From Billgrantia kenyensis (lineage in GTDB: Bacteria; Pseudomonadota; Gammaproteobacteria; Pseudomonadales; Halomonadaceae): a stretch of DNA of 64,000 bases. The notes beneath the pieces are model-generated. The model was not told where the DNA came from, did not search any database, and saw nothing but the letters and a program-made list of their open reading frames with translations. Shown one piece after another: positions 10,368 through 19,192 of the stretch (its first letter is position 1; every line of letters starts with the position of its first letter). Position numbers and translations under genes: made by a program. The stretch covers positions 62,001-126,000 of the forward strand of contig NZ_JACEFT010000010.1 of assembly GCF_013697085.1 (NCBI RefSeq). Direction: 5' to 3'.

Positions 10368-11252
10368 ATGATCAACAATCGTTCCTTGATCATCGTAGGC
10401 GGCCTGGCCGCCGTGGCCTGGCTTGCCAGCAACAGTCTCTATGTGGTCGACGAGACCGAGCGCGCGGTCAAGCTGCGCTTCGGTGAAGTCATCGAGGAGA
10501 ACATTCAGCCCGGCCTGCACTTCAAGGTGCCGATCACTCAAACGGTGCGCAAGTTCGATACTCGTGTGCTGACGCTGGACACCGACACCAGCCGTTATCT
10601 GACCCTCGAGCAGAAAGCGGTGATCGTGGACTCCTACGTCAAGTGGCAGGTGGTCAACCCCACCCGCTACTACGAGGCGACCGCCGGTGACGAGATGATG
10701 GCTATTCGCTTGATTCAGCCGCGGGTCGACGAGAGCCTGCGTAACGAGTTCGGCCGCCTCGACCTGCAGCAGATCATCGCCGAGCGTCGCGACGACCTGA
10801 TGATCCGCCCGACCCAGGAGCTCGACTCGCTGATGCGCGAGGAGCTGGGGGTGTCGATTCTGGATGTTCGGGTCAAGCGGATCGACCTGCCGGAAGACGT
10901 ATCGGCGGCGGTCTTCGACCGCATGCGCTCCGAGCGTGAGCGTGAAGCCCGCGAGTGGCGTGCCCAGGGTCAGGAGGAGGCCGAGCGCATTCGCGCCAAC
11001 GCCGATCGTCGGCGCCAGGTGCTGCTGGCCCAGGCCACCGAGCGTGCCGAGACCCTGCGTGGTGAAGGCGATGCCGAAGCCGCAGCGATCTTCTCCGAGT
11101 CCTATGGCCAGAATCCGGAGTTCTTCACCTTTTGGCGCAGCCTGAACGCCTATCGCGACAGCTTCGATGGCGACCGGGACATGCTGGTGCTGGATCCGAG
11201 CACCGACTTCTTCCGCTACCTGCGCGGCCCCGGCGTCCAGAACGAGGAGTGA
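10368..11252 (+). CDS. hflC: FtsH protease modulator subunit HflC
   Basis: Partner of HflK. It has an N-terminal membrane anchor (about residues 3-22) and a Band-7 domain beginning near DETERAVKLRFGEV, then an Arg/Glu/Ala-rich helical segment (about 180-245) typical of the oligomerising coiled region. 294 aa is normal. Its start immediately abuts the hflK stop. Two hairpins follow the gene, the second with a run of seven T, so transcription probably ends before hisZ. Confidence 0.96.
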   Translation: MINNRSLIIVGGLAAVAWLASNSLYVVDETERAVKLRFGEVIEENIQPGLHFKVPITQTVRKFDTRVLTLDTDTSRYLTLEQKAVIVDSYVKWQVVNPTRYYEATAGDEMMAIRLIQPRVDESLRNEFGRLDLQQIIAERRDDLMIRPTQELDSLMREELGVSILDVRVKRIDLPEDVSAAVFDRMRSEREREAREWRAQGQEEAERIRANADRRRQVLLAQATERAETLRGEGDAEAAAIFSESYGQNPEFFTFWRSLNAYRDSFDGDRDMLVLDPSTDFFRYLRGPGVQNEE

Positions 11253-11258
11253 TGCGAT

Positions 11259-11290
11259 CCTGTCGGCCAGCCGCCTGGCTGGCCGACAGG
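11259..11290. repeat. Perfect 14-bp inverted repeat after hflC
   Basis: Arms at 11259-11272 and 11277-11290 are exact complements (CCTGTCGGCCAGCC and its partner) around a four-base loop. It sits six bases after the hflC stop. It lacks a T run on the + strand, so it may protect the 3' end of the hflKC message or bind a protein rather than terminate by itself. Confidence 0.6.
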
Positions 11291-11343
11291 CGACCCGCAT
11301 GGATGGCGGGGTTCATCCGGCCGACAAACGTGGTAGAATCCGT

Positions 11344-11368
11344 AAACCGGGCGTGGCCCGGTTTTTTT
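11344..11368 (+). terminator. Rho-independent terminator between hflC and hisZ
   Basis: Arms AAACCGGGC (11344-11352) and GCCCGGTTT (11356-11364) around GTG are followed by an unbroken T tract to 11368. It most simply ends the hflX-hflKC message. A TAGAAT at 11334-11339 just before it could make it a leader attenuator for hisZ, but the matching -35 is poor. Confidence 0.8.
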
Positions 11369-11430
11369 GTGGGCATTTTTTACCTTCGCCACGTCTTTAC
11401 CCGCCCATTTCGCCTTGCAGGATTGACGAC

Positions 11431-12606
11431 ATGACCATTGCTGACCGCTGGCTGCTGCCCGACGGCATGGATGAGGTGCTGCCGCCACAGGCGAGCCGCA
11501 TGGAAGAGCTGCGCCGAGGGCTGCTCGACCTGTATTACCGCTGGGGATACGATCAGGTGATGCCGCCTCCCGTGGAATTTCTCGATTCCCTGTTGACCGG
11601 CACCGGTACCGATCTGGATCTGCAGACATTCAAGTTGACCGACCAGCTGACCGGCCGCTTGATGGGCGTCAGTGCCGATGTGACCCCCCAGGTGGCGCGG
11701 ATGGATGCTCACTCGATGCACCATCAGGGGCCGGCCCGGCTGTGCTACTGCACTAACGTGCTGCGGGCCAAGGCCGATCAGCACCAGGGCGGGCGCAGTC
11801 CCGTCCAGGTCGGCGTAGAGCTGTTCGGCCACGCCGGCCTGGAAGCGGACCTGGAGATCCTGCGCCTGGCGTTGCAGAGCCTCAAGACCGCCGGCGCCGG
11901 TGAGCTCCATCTGGCGCTGGGGCACATTGGCATCTACCGTAGCCTGGTACAGGCTGCCGAACTGAACCGTGATCAGGAGCGGGCGCTATTCGAAGCGCTG
12001 GAGCTCAAGTCGCCCGGTGCGCTGGCGCAGCAGGTCGAGGCCAGCGTGCGTGATCCAGCCCTGGCGGACATGTTCCGCGCGCTGGGGCGTCTCCATGGCG
12101 GCGCCGAGATCCTGGAGGCGGCAGGCGAGGCATTTGCCGGTGCGCCGGCTGCGGTGGCCGAGGCATTGGCCCAGCTCAGGGCGCTGCATCGCGGGGTCAG
12201 CGAAGAGCAGCCCGAAGTGGAATTCTATTTCGACCTGGCTGAACTGCGGGGCTATCAGTACCACACCGGGATGATGTTTGCAGCCTTCGTGCCAGGTTAT
12301 GGCCAGGCGCTGGCCAAGGGTGGTCGCTATGACGACACCGGTCGAGCCTTTGGGCGTGCACGACCCGCCACCGGCTTTTCCATGGACTTGAAGCTGCTGG
12401 CCACGCTGGTACAGAGTGAGCCCCCCTGTGACGGCATCTGGGCGCCGGAGGCCGGTGAGGGCATTGCCGAGGCGATTGCCTCGCTGCGTGCAGGCGGGCA
12501 TCGGGTGGTGCAGGCCTTGCCGGGGCAGGCGACCTCTCCCGAGGCGCACCGCTGCAGCCAGCGCCTGATATGGGTCGACGGACACTGGCAGACGCAGGCA
12601 CTCTAG
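11431..12606 (+). CDS. hisZ: ATP phosphoribosyltransferase regulatory subunit HisZ
   Basis: Catalytically inactive class II tRNA-synthetase-like protein that pairs with short-form HisG in the first step of histidine synthesis and confers feedback inhibition. It has the HisRS-like core (PPPVEFLDSLLTG, ADVTPQVARMDA, YQYHTGMMFAAF, GGRYDD) but no anticodon-binding domain. At 391 aa it matches HisZ rather than HisS. ATG 11431 is the first start after the terminator. The hflKC-hisZ-purA order is common in pseudomonads and halomonads. The presence of HisZ implies a short HisG elsewhere in the genome. Confidence 0.93.
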   Translation: MTIADRWLLPDGMDEVLPPQASRMEELRRGLLDLYYRWGYDQVMPPPVEFLDSLLTGTGTDLDLQTFKLTDQLTGRLMGVSADVTPQVARMDAHSMHHQGPARLCYCTNVLRAKADQHQGGRSPVQVGVELFGHAGLEADLEILRLALQSLKTAGAGELHLALGHIGIYRSLVQAAELNRDQERALFEALELKSPGALAQQVEASVRDPALADMFRALGRLHGGAEILEAAGEAFAGAPAAVAEALAQLRALHRGVSEEQPEVEFYFDLAELRGYQYHTGMMFAAFVPGYGQALAKGGRYDDTGRAFGRARPATGFSMDLKLLATLVQSEPPCDGIWAPEAGEGIAEAIASLRAGGHRVVQALPGQATSPEAHRCSQRLIWVDGHWQTQAL

Positions 12607-12723
12607 GCAGGACGCGTCGGCCAAGCCCGAGCGAAGCATCCGATTTAACGATACCGGCAAGCGGGCCGGAAGACGAGCGCGGCCCGCGGGCCGGATCATC
12701 GACGCGCACTTTCGCGGCGCTGA

Positions 12724-14037
<1,314 letters not shown>

Positions 14038-14058
14038 GCGCGAGAAGGCGTCGAGACT

Positions 14059-14089
14059 CAAGGCCGGCACTGGGTGCCGGCCTTGTTTT
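14059..14089 (+). terminator. Rho-independent terminator after purA
   Basis: Twelve-base arms (14059-14070 and 14074-14085, CAAGGCCGGCAC) around TGG are followed by TTTTA. It separates the + strand housekeeping run from the convergent polysaccharide operon. Confidence 0.85.
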
Positions 14090-14306
14090 ATCTGATGGTG
14101 AGGGGCTTGAAGCCGTTGGGAGCATAGCCTCCGGCACGACTCCTGCGTCCCATGGGCCTGGTGAGAAGTGCTCCCATCAAGGGCAGGCCCAGCAGCCGTG
14201 GCGGCGCAGGCATTCCTGTCGTAGCAGTCATCGACCTCACCCTTGCTGTTGAAACGATTCCCGCCGGCGATACGGCTGCTGTATCCACCCCGGCGGGAAC
14301 TCGTCA
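14090..14306 (-). other. 3' region of the polysaccharide operon; no confident gene
   Basis: This stretch lies between the purA terminator and the end of the Sel1 lipoprotein gene. It holds a long imperfect hairpin at 14258-14299: ten-base arms TTCCCGCCGG/CCGGCGGGAA with an inner GATAC/GTATC pairing. This is probably a 3'-end structure of the operon mRNA. A frame opening at 14288 on the minus strand ends at 14088, just at the purA terminator (66 codons, basic C-terminus). Another frame starts at 14307 with a TGATG overlap but runs into purA. Neither looks like a known family. A small or decayed gene cannot be excluded. Confidence 0.4.
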
Positions 14307-16946
14307 TCACTCTTCTGTTTCCACCTCGACATCACCGGCGGCGGCCAGGGCTTCCTCATCGCTGAGCAACTGGCGCAGGGTTTCGACAGCCATCTGTCCC
14401 TCGCTCTCGAAGACATCGTCGAGCCACAGCAGGGCCTGTTCCTGGTTGGCCTGCAGCCCGCGGGAGGCGAGGTACGCCTCGGCCAGTGCTAGACGGGCGC
14501 TGCGGTGCCCCTGGCTTGCCGCCTCATAAAGGTAGTTGGCGCCGCGCTCGGGGTCGGTTTCGATATTGCCGCCGCGCAGGTACTCGCGTCCCAGTGAGGC
14601 CTGAGCGCCGGGGTGGCCTTGTTCGGCGGCTTGGTGAAGCAACTCGTAACCGCGCTCGACATCCTGCTCGATGGCACCATCGCCGCGCATCAGGGCGAGG
14701 CCCAGGGCGGCGTTAGCGTAATCGGCGCCAGCATCAATGGCTTGCTGATACCAGCGCTCAGCCTCTTCCGCATTCTGTTCGACGCCGTCGCCGTGTTGGT
14801 GGGCTTCGCCAAGCAGGAAAGCGGCATGAGGCATGCCTGCATCGGCCGCAGCATGCAGTAGTTCCAGGCCGCGTTCCACGTCCTGGTCGACGTGGTCGCC
14901 GGTCAGATAGGCCTCGCCCAGGTTGGCCCTTGCCCCGGCGTGACCTCGTGCCACGGCAGCCTCCAGGTAGTCGACAGCAGTTGCGCTGTCGCCGCGGTCC
15001 ATGTACATGCGACCCAGGCTGGCGGCTGCACCGGCATGGCCCGCCTGGTGCGCCTGGCCTAGCCAGTATTCCGCTCGGCCCTGGTCGCGTTCGACGCCTT
15101 CGCCGTTGAGGAAAGCTCGACCGAGATCGGCCATGGCGCCAGGGTGGCCGTCCTCCGCTGCGGCAACCAGGGCCTCTATGTCGCCCTGGGCGCCGAGATC
15201 GCGCTGGACGTAGGTCAGGGCATCGTCGGCGGAGTCATGGCCTTCCTGCTGGGCCTGGGTGAGCCAGCGGTTGGCCTCGGCAAGGTCGCGCTCCACGCCG
15301 TCGCCATGGCGATAGGCGCGCCCGAGCACGACCATGGCGTAGGCATCGCCCTGCTGAGCGGCCTGCCTGACCAGCCGGATGCCCTCGCTGGGAACGTCCT
15401 CCAGGGAGCCATCCAGGTAGGCCTCGCCCAGCTGGGTCATGGCCGTCGTGTCGCCCGCTTGCGCAGCTCGCTCGAGCAAGTCCTGGCCCCGAGTGGGGTG
15501 GTAGGGTAGCACGTCACCCGACAGATAGGCCGCGCCAAGGATGCGCATGGCGCCGGTCTGCCCTTGGTCAGCGGCATTCTCCAGCAGCTCTTCGGCACGG
15601 CTGGGGTCGGGGGGGGAGCCCCGTCCCTCGAGAAGTGCGTCGCCCAACTGCTCGGTAGCCCAGGGGTGGCCAAGTTCATGCCCGCGTTCGAGATAGTCGA
15701 GGGCGATATAGGGCTGGCCGGCAACCCGCTCGTCATTCAGGTAGAGCGAGCCGAGTTGAGCCAGAGCCAGGGGATCGTGGCGCTCGGCGGCCTGCTCGAG
15801 CAGGCCCATGCCGCGAGGCAGGTCGTTGAGTCCTGCCTGACCTTCGACCAGGGCGCGGCCGAGGATCACGTGGGCATCGACGGAGCCGTGCTCGATCGCC
15901 TCGCGCAGCCAGCGCTCGGCGCGTACGGGTTCGGGGCTGCCGACCTCGGGCTCCAGCAGCGTCTGCCCGAGAAAGGCCATGGCATCGACATGCCCCTGGC
16001 GGGCGGCATCCTCCAGCAGGGCGACGCCCTGTTGCTGCTCGCCGGCTCGAGTCATGTCTCGCCCGGCGCGGGCCAGGGCATCGAGGTCGCCCGCTTCTGC
16101 CGCCTGCTGCAGCCAGTGGACCCGCTGGTCGGGCTGGTCGCCGAGCAAACCGTCGGTGGTGTAGAGAGAGGCGAGCTGCAGCATGGCGTTGACCTCGCCT
16201 GCGGCCGCCTCGCTCTCGAGTACGTCGGCGTAGCGCTGGGCATAATCCATTGACTGTGCCGGATCCTCTTCCAGCCAGCCGCCGGGAGCGTAGGCCTTGG
16301 CCAGGGCTTCTATCGCTTGCGCCTCACCCCGCGCCGCCGCCTGCTCATAGAGGCGCTGGGCCAGCTCGGGGTCCGCTTCGACACCCTCGCCACCTTCGGC
16401 CAGCAGCCTGGCCAGAAGCGCATCGGCATTGCGCTCAAGGTCGGCATCCTTGGCTTGCCACAAGAGGTAGTACGCGAGCAAGTCATTACGCTCCACGCCT
16501 CTGCCCTCGAGATAGAGGCGGCCGAGGTTGAGCGAGGCGTGACCGTGGATGGGAGACGGACGCTCGATAGCCTTGCCGTAGAGCCTGGCAGCCTCGACGC
16601 GGTCGGCTTCAACACCGAGGCCACGCTCATAGAGTTTGCCCATTTCGTAATAGGCGGGGGGAAAGCCCATTTCCATCAGCGGCTGTAGCTGCTCGATCGC
16701 CTCCTCGTAGTGTCCGGCTTCGATGGTATCCTGGGCGCGGTTGACGCGATCCCAGTCGTGGCCATCCATCGGTGCCTCGATGCCGCCGTCGAACCAAGCT
16801 TCATATTCGGCGGGGATGGGGGCGGCATGTTGCCCGCCAGGAGGCTCGTGAGTCATGGCGCAGCCCGCCAGCCATGCCGATAGGGTTATCGCTGCGGTCA
16901 GCCGCAGCGAGGGGAGTCGCCGAGTCCTGTTCGCTATTCGTTCCAT
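14307..16946 (-). CDS. Large Sel1-repeat (AlgK-like) outer-membrane lipoprotein
   Basis: The N-terminal signal ends in the lipobox LAGC (Cys about residue 29), so the mature protein is probably anchored to the outer membrane facing the periplasm. The rest is a near-continuous array of about twenty Sel1-like/TPR repeats of 34-38 residues (pattern A..LG..Y..G.GV..D...A..W...AA..G), followed by an acidic tail. AlgK, the TPR lipoprotein that scaffolds the alginate export complex, occupies this role in Pseudomonas but is only about 475 aa; this one is 879 aa. It is the last gene of the operon, with a good GAGGGG ribosome site before ATG 16946. Scaffold or secretin-assembly role is inferred from context. 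No AlgE-type porin gene accompanies it. Confidence 0.8.
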   Translation of the reverse strand: MERIANRTRRLPSLRLTAAITLSAWLAGCAMTHEPPGGQHAAPIPAEYEAWFDGGIEAPMDGHDWDRVNRAQDTIEAGHYEEAIEQLQPLMEMGFPPAYYEMGKLYERGLGVEADRVEAARLYGKAIERPSPIHGHASLNLGRLYLEGRGVERNDLLAYYLLWQAKDADLERNADALLARLLAEGGEGVEADPELAQRLYEQAAARGEAQAIEALAKAYAPGGWLEEDPAQSMDYAQRYADVLESEAAAGEVNAMLQLASLYTTDGLLGDQPDQRVHWLQQAAEAGDLDALARAGRDMTRAGEQQQGVALLEDAARQGHVDAMAFLGQTLLEPEVGSPEPVRAERWLREAIEHGSVDAHVILGRALVEGQAGLNDLPRGMGLLEQAAERHDPLALAQLGSLYLNDERVAGQPYIALDYLERGHELGHPWATEQLGDALLEGRGSPPDPSRAEELLENAADQGQTGAMRILGAAYLSGDVLPYHPTRGQDLLERAAQAGDTTAMTQLGEAYLDGSLEDVPSEGIRLVRQAAQQGDAYAMVVLGRAYRHGDGVERDLAEANRWLTQAQQEGHDSADDALTYVQRDLGAQGDIEALVAAAEDGHPGAMADLGRAFLNGEGVERDQGRAEYWLGQAHQAGHAGAAASLGRMYMDRGDSATAVDYLEAAVARGHAGARANLGEAYLTGDHVDQDVERGLELLHAAADAGMPHAAFLLGEAHQHGDGVEQNAEEAERWYQQAIDAGADYANAALGLALMRGDGAIEQDVERGYELLHQAAEQGHPGAQASLGREYLRGGNIETDPERGANYLYEAASQGHRSARLALAEAYLASRGLQANQEQALLWLDDVFESEGQMAVETLRQLLSDEEALAAAGDVEVETEE

Positions 16947-16996
16947 GTGTTCCCCTCTCTATGCTATGTCGTGTCGTGTGATAGTGAGTTCCTGTC

Positions 16997-18244
16997 TTAA
17001 TTACCCAGGCCACGAAATGCTTCGGTACTGCGACGCTCTTCGTCCATGAAGACGTGCTGCTGGGCATCTGGGGTCATGAAATAGAGTGTGATGAAGCCAC
17101 CCGCACTGCGGTTGTAGGTGGGCCGTACCCGGGACACGAAGTCGGCCACCTGGGGGTGGTCGTAATGGGCAAGGTAGATGTCCATCCAGGTGAAGTACTG
17201 CGGGTCGCGCAGGAAACCGGTGAACTGCTCCAGCGGCGCGTAATCGCCGAGCGCGGCCGGGTCGTCCAGAATCAGAAACAGAAAGTCGATGGCTTCATGA
17301 ATGGTGCTGCCTTCGTACTCGAGCTCGAAGATGTCGTAGCCCTGGCGCTCAATCACCTGCATGTTGGTAATCAGGTAGTTCAGTGCGTAGTTCTGGTAGT
17401 GGGTGGCGCGGCGGCCACGTCCGACTTCCAGCGGCAGGGCGCCGCTCTCGGTCATGTCGTGCAGGGCCGAATAGATGGCGCTGACACCGAAGCGGAACAG
17501 GTCGTCATCCTCGACCAGCACCCCGACCATGCTGGCGTAGAGCGCTCGACGATAGAAATGGTTGTTGCAACAGCTCTCTTCCGGTTCGCCGGGAATGGCC
17601 GAATGCTGCAGGGCGAGACCGTGCAGCCACCGCTCCACTTCCGCTCGTTCCTCCTCGAGGCCGTCCACGAAGGGACGCACGACGGAGTAGGCCATGGCCG
17701 CGGCAAACAGCATCGACTCGGAAGCGAACCATGCCTGCGGCTCCAGGGAGTCGTAGCGGAAGGTGGTCAGCGCCTTGGCGTCGGCCCAGCCGTAAAGGTA
17801 TTTCACCAGGCAGTCGGCATAGAAGGTGTCGCCGGTGGCGACAAAGGCCCCGGCCAGCTCCGAGGTGCTGTCCTCGAAGGCGAAGAGCGGCTCGGTAGCC
17901 AGTTCCCACTCTTCGGGGCTCGGGTAGAAGCCCGGTATGCCCCCGCGGGTCGTGATCGGCTCGAAGTTCAGTTTTTGCTGACAGCTGATTCCGAGTCCGG
18001 CTTCCTTCCTTTCTTGTAGCAGTATCGAGTTCTGGGTCTCGTTCAGCAGCTCCATGCGCGCTTCGACATCGAAATAGCTGGCATCGGTATCGTTGACGCG
18101 ATAGTCGGAGAGATCGAGCGCCATGCGCTCTTCTCGTGAGAGGGTGTCGGCCGTCGCTGCCGCGCTACCTATCGCAAGAAGGGCGGCCGGCAGCAGAGGC
18201 AGCAAGGGGTGTCGAATAAGTCCTTTTACTACAGCAAGGGGCAT
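16997..18244 (-). CDS. Periplasmic polysaccharide lyase, AlgL/PL5-like
   Basis: Putative uronan lyase of the alginate-lyase superfamily. A Sec signal peptide ends near ATA-DT (about residue 33). The central alpha-barrel shows NNHFYRRALY (about 227-236), corresponding to the AlgL catalytic Asn-His, and GRGRRATHYQNYALNYL (about 275-291), corresponding to its catalytic Arg/Tyr region. 415 aa is slightly longer than AlgL. In alginate systems AlgL clears polymer from the periplasm. Some PL5 enzymes also cut polyglucuronate (established for Stenotrophomonas Smlt1473), so the substrate here may be glucuronan. It follows the PL14-like gene by 39 bases. Family call good, substrate uncertain. Confidence 0.82.
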   Translation of the reverse strand: MPLAVVKGLIRHPLLPLLPAALLAIGSAAATADTLSREERMALDLSDYRVNDTDASYFDVEARMELLNETQNSILLQERKEAGLGISCQQKLNFEPITTRGGIPGFYPSPEEWELATEPLFAFEDSTSELAGAFVATGDTFYADCLVKYLYGWADAKALTTFRYDSLEPQAWFASESMLFAAAMAYSVVRPFVDGLEEERAEVERWLHGLALQHSAIPGEPEESCCNNHFYRRALYASMVGVLVEDDDLFRFGVSAIYSALHDMTESGALPLEVGRGRRATHYQNYALNYLITNMQVIERQGYDIFELEYEGSTIHEAIDFLFLILDDPAALGDYAPLEQFTGFLRDPQYFTWMDIYLAHYDHPQVADFVSRVRPTYNRSAGGFITLYFMTPDAQQHVFMDEERRSTEAFRGLGN

Positions 18245-18283
18245 GATCGGCGTCGCTCCATTGGCGCTCGAATGCGGAGTGAA

Positions 18284-19192
18284 TCAAGATTCCGGGACGT
18301 AGAAACGGAAAGCGGCAAAGTCCACGTATTGGTCACGTGGTGTCCGCCACCCTTCCCCCGTGCCGCCGAAGAAGGTAGAGAACATCAGTCCATCGATGGT
18401 CAGGTCGGGCGTGTTGCGGAAGTTCACGCTCTGGTGCTCCAACACCGGTCGGCCGTCGACCCAGAGCCGAGCGACACCGTTTTCCTGGCCGGGGTCATTG
18501 AGCACGACCTCCTGCTCGATCGTTACCCATTGACCGAGGGGGAAGCGCCAGAAGCCGCGGCCCACCGAGGCGCCTTCGAAACCGACGACGTAGGGGTAGA
18601 GCTCACCTTCGCCTTCTTCACGCCACATCAGGCGCAGCGAGAAGCCGCTCAGCCCATCGACTGCCTCGCCGCCCGAGGGGGCCTCGCCGCCATACAGGCC
18701 TGGCAGCTTGCCGCCCTGCACGAAATCGAAATCGGACGGGAAGCGCACCATGTAGCTGAGGCAGGCACGGTCGGCACCTTGCAGCGAAGGTGGCTCGCTG
18801 TAGAAGCCGGCGCCACCGCGGGGCTCCTCACCTGGCGATGAGGTGCCGGCAGGGTAGTGGACCCGCAGGCCGGGTTCGTCGATGCCGGTCTGCCCGCTGC
18901 CCAGTCGTTCGACGTTCTTGTCGGTACCCCAGTGGCGAGTGGTATGGAAATTCTGGCGTACGGCGGCATGCCCATCGGCGGAGCCGGCATCGGCTGCCTG
19001 CCTCGGGCGCGGTGTCTCCATGGCGGTGTAGCGCTGCGAGCAGGCTTCGACCTGGGGAATGCCAACGAGGGCTTGGGGGCCCTCGTCAGTGTATCCGGCC
19101 GTGGCTGGCAGGAGGCAGACGGCGCCCAAGACCAGGCCCAGGGGTTGACCCGTGGCGCGCGCTTTCAACTTAGCTATCGTCGGTAACTTCAT
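18284..19192 (-). CDS. Secreted polysaccharide lyase, PL14-like
   Basis: Predicted exported protein: the N-terminus has a basic region, then a hydrophobic stretch (LGLVLGAVCLLPATAG). The C-terminal two-thirds is a jelly-roll type domain with GGKLPGLYGG (about residue 162), SLRLMWR, ELYPYVVG and LWVDG, the pattern of PL14-type alginate/glucuronan lyases and related proteins. Of two adjacent ATGs, 19192 is chosen because GGAGG lies six bases upstream. The start overlaps the preceding PilZ gene by 23 bases, so the two are coupled. PL14 includes enzymes acting on alginate and on beta-1,4-glucuronan. Family assignment is by motif recognition only. Confidence 0.72.
   Translation of the reverse strand: MKLPTIAKLKARATGQPLGLVLGAVCLLPATAGYTDEGPQALVGIPQVEACSQRYTAMETPRPRQAADAGSADGHAAVRQNFHTTRHWGTDKNVERLGSGQTGIDEPGLRVHYPAGTSSPGEEPRGGAGFYSEPPSLQGADRACLSYMVRFPSDFDFVQGGKLPGLYGGEAPSGGEAVDGLSGFSLRLMWREEGEGELYPYVVGFEGASVGRGFWRFPLGQWVTIEQEVVLNDPGQENGVARLWVDGRPVLEHQSVNFRNTPDLTIDGLMFSTFFGGTGEGWRTPRDQYVDFAAFRFYVPES

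Noticed and set aside
8961..11300. Very long antisense open frame (779 codons) opposite hflX/hflK/hflC
   Set aside because: The + strand proteins are unmistakable HflX, HflK and HflC. Long antisense frames are expected in GC-rich DNA with strong third-position bias, and the product resembles no family.
14307..16946. Repeated sequence seen as a possible CRISPR or DNA tandem repeat
   Set aside because: The periodicity is at protein level (Sel1 repeats); the nucleotide sequence is not repeated exactly.
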